Assembly: GCA_003132825.1 (NCBI GenBank)
Contig: PKYX01000139.1
Coordinates: forward strand, 6,076-11,918
Reading direction: 5' to 3'
DNA length: 5,843 nt
Source of the DNA: Acidobacteriaceae bacterium
GTDB lineage: Bacteria; Acidobacteriota; Terriglobia; Terriglobales; Acidobacteriaceae
Shown: piece after piece, positions 5,705 through 5,843 of the stretch
How the letters are laid out: each line of letters starts with the position of its first letter
Numbering within the stretch: the first letter of the stretch is position 1
The notes under the pieces: generated by a model
The model's input: only the letters and a program-made list of their open reading frames with translations
Told to the model about the DNA's origin: nothing
Database searches by the model: none
Position numbers and translations under genes: made by a program

Positions 5705-5843
5705 ATTACGTCGAAATTGTGAAACGGCTTGCCCAAGCGAATAACGCAGCGATCGCCGCTGAGATGCAACGGCTTTAGACAGGTTTCCACTTGCAGTTGC
5801 TTCCGCGCATCACCTCGGCAAAATCCGTTCCGGCGTTCCCAGA
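5705..5843 (+). other. Right edge: short unassigned open frame, otherwise empty
   Basis: The frame between the stop at 5692 and the stop at 5776 reads DYVEIVKRLAQANNAAIAAEMQRL on the plus strand. Its composition looks like an amphipathic coding helix rather than random sequence. There is no ATG; a GTG at 5719 lies 14 bases after GGAGG (5700-5704), too far for a good start. It could be the last codons of a gene destroyed by the repeat array, or chance. From 5779 to the end I see no gene, RNA or repeat on either strand. Confidence 0.2.

Noticed and set aside
5413..5790. Minus-strand 125-codon frame through the repeat array
   Set aside because: No domain, no good start signal, overlaps the phosphatase-like gene in another frame; the repetitive middle is again a by-product of the DNA repeat.

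Overview
The window looks like a chromosomal segment of a moderately GC-rich, free-living Gram-negative-type bacterium. Acidobacteriota is my best guess. The guess rests mainly on the pair of small excisionase-like helix-turn-helix proteins on the minus strand, whose sequence style (LTVEELA..., RFDP..ADWLE; VPEVA.LW.LSE.T.RR.FE.EPGVL) I associate with that phylum. This is recall, not a search result.

Left half (2-3630, plus strand) is ordinary and densely coding. It holds a secreted alpha/beta-hydrolase of the putative-esterase type, then after 61 bases a 12-helix major facilitator transporter, then after 139 bases a stand-alone RibD-C/dihydrofolate-reductase-like protein. The first two may be co-transcribed. 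The third has its own strong ribosome-binding site and lower GC, and may be a separate unit. No pathway linking the three is visible.

Centre (3631-4843) is a decayed, accessory-type region. Two small minus-strand helix-turn-helix genes lie head to tail. Next comes a roughly 240-base stretch that I cannot assign to any gene, then a badly eroded piece of an IS66-family transposase (4544-4710, one stop and at least one frameshift). After that is a 45-base minus-strand fragment matching the 3' half of a tRNA-Val(GAC), from anticodon loop to encoded CCA. Such 3'-half fragments are what site-specific integration into a tRNA gene leaves at the distal junction, so 4799-4843 may mark the left edge of an integrated element extending to the right, beyond this window.

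Right part (4844-5843) would be the start of that element if the reading is correct. It contains a minus-strand gene (5000-5423) that looks like a protein-tyrosine/dual-specificity-phosphatase fold. The frame breaks once in an A run just before the phosphate-binding loop. After correcting that single base, the loop reads V-D-S-G-G-V-G-R-T-G, with aspartate where the catalytic cysteine should be: a pseudophosphatase or an atypical family, and either a pseudogene or a sequencing/assembly frameshift. About 150 bases upstream of that gene is a 136-base array of imperfect 18-bp and 11-bp units containing two copies of the perfect 12-bp palindrome TCCGATATCGGA. The last 140 bases hold only a short, unassigned open frame.

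The items most worth following up are the Cys-to-Asp phosphatase-like gene, the palindromic repeat array upstream of it, and the tRNA 3'-half junction.
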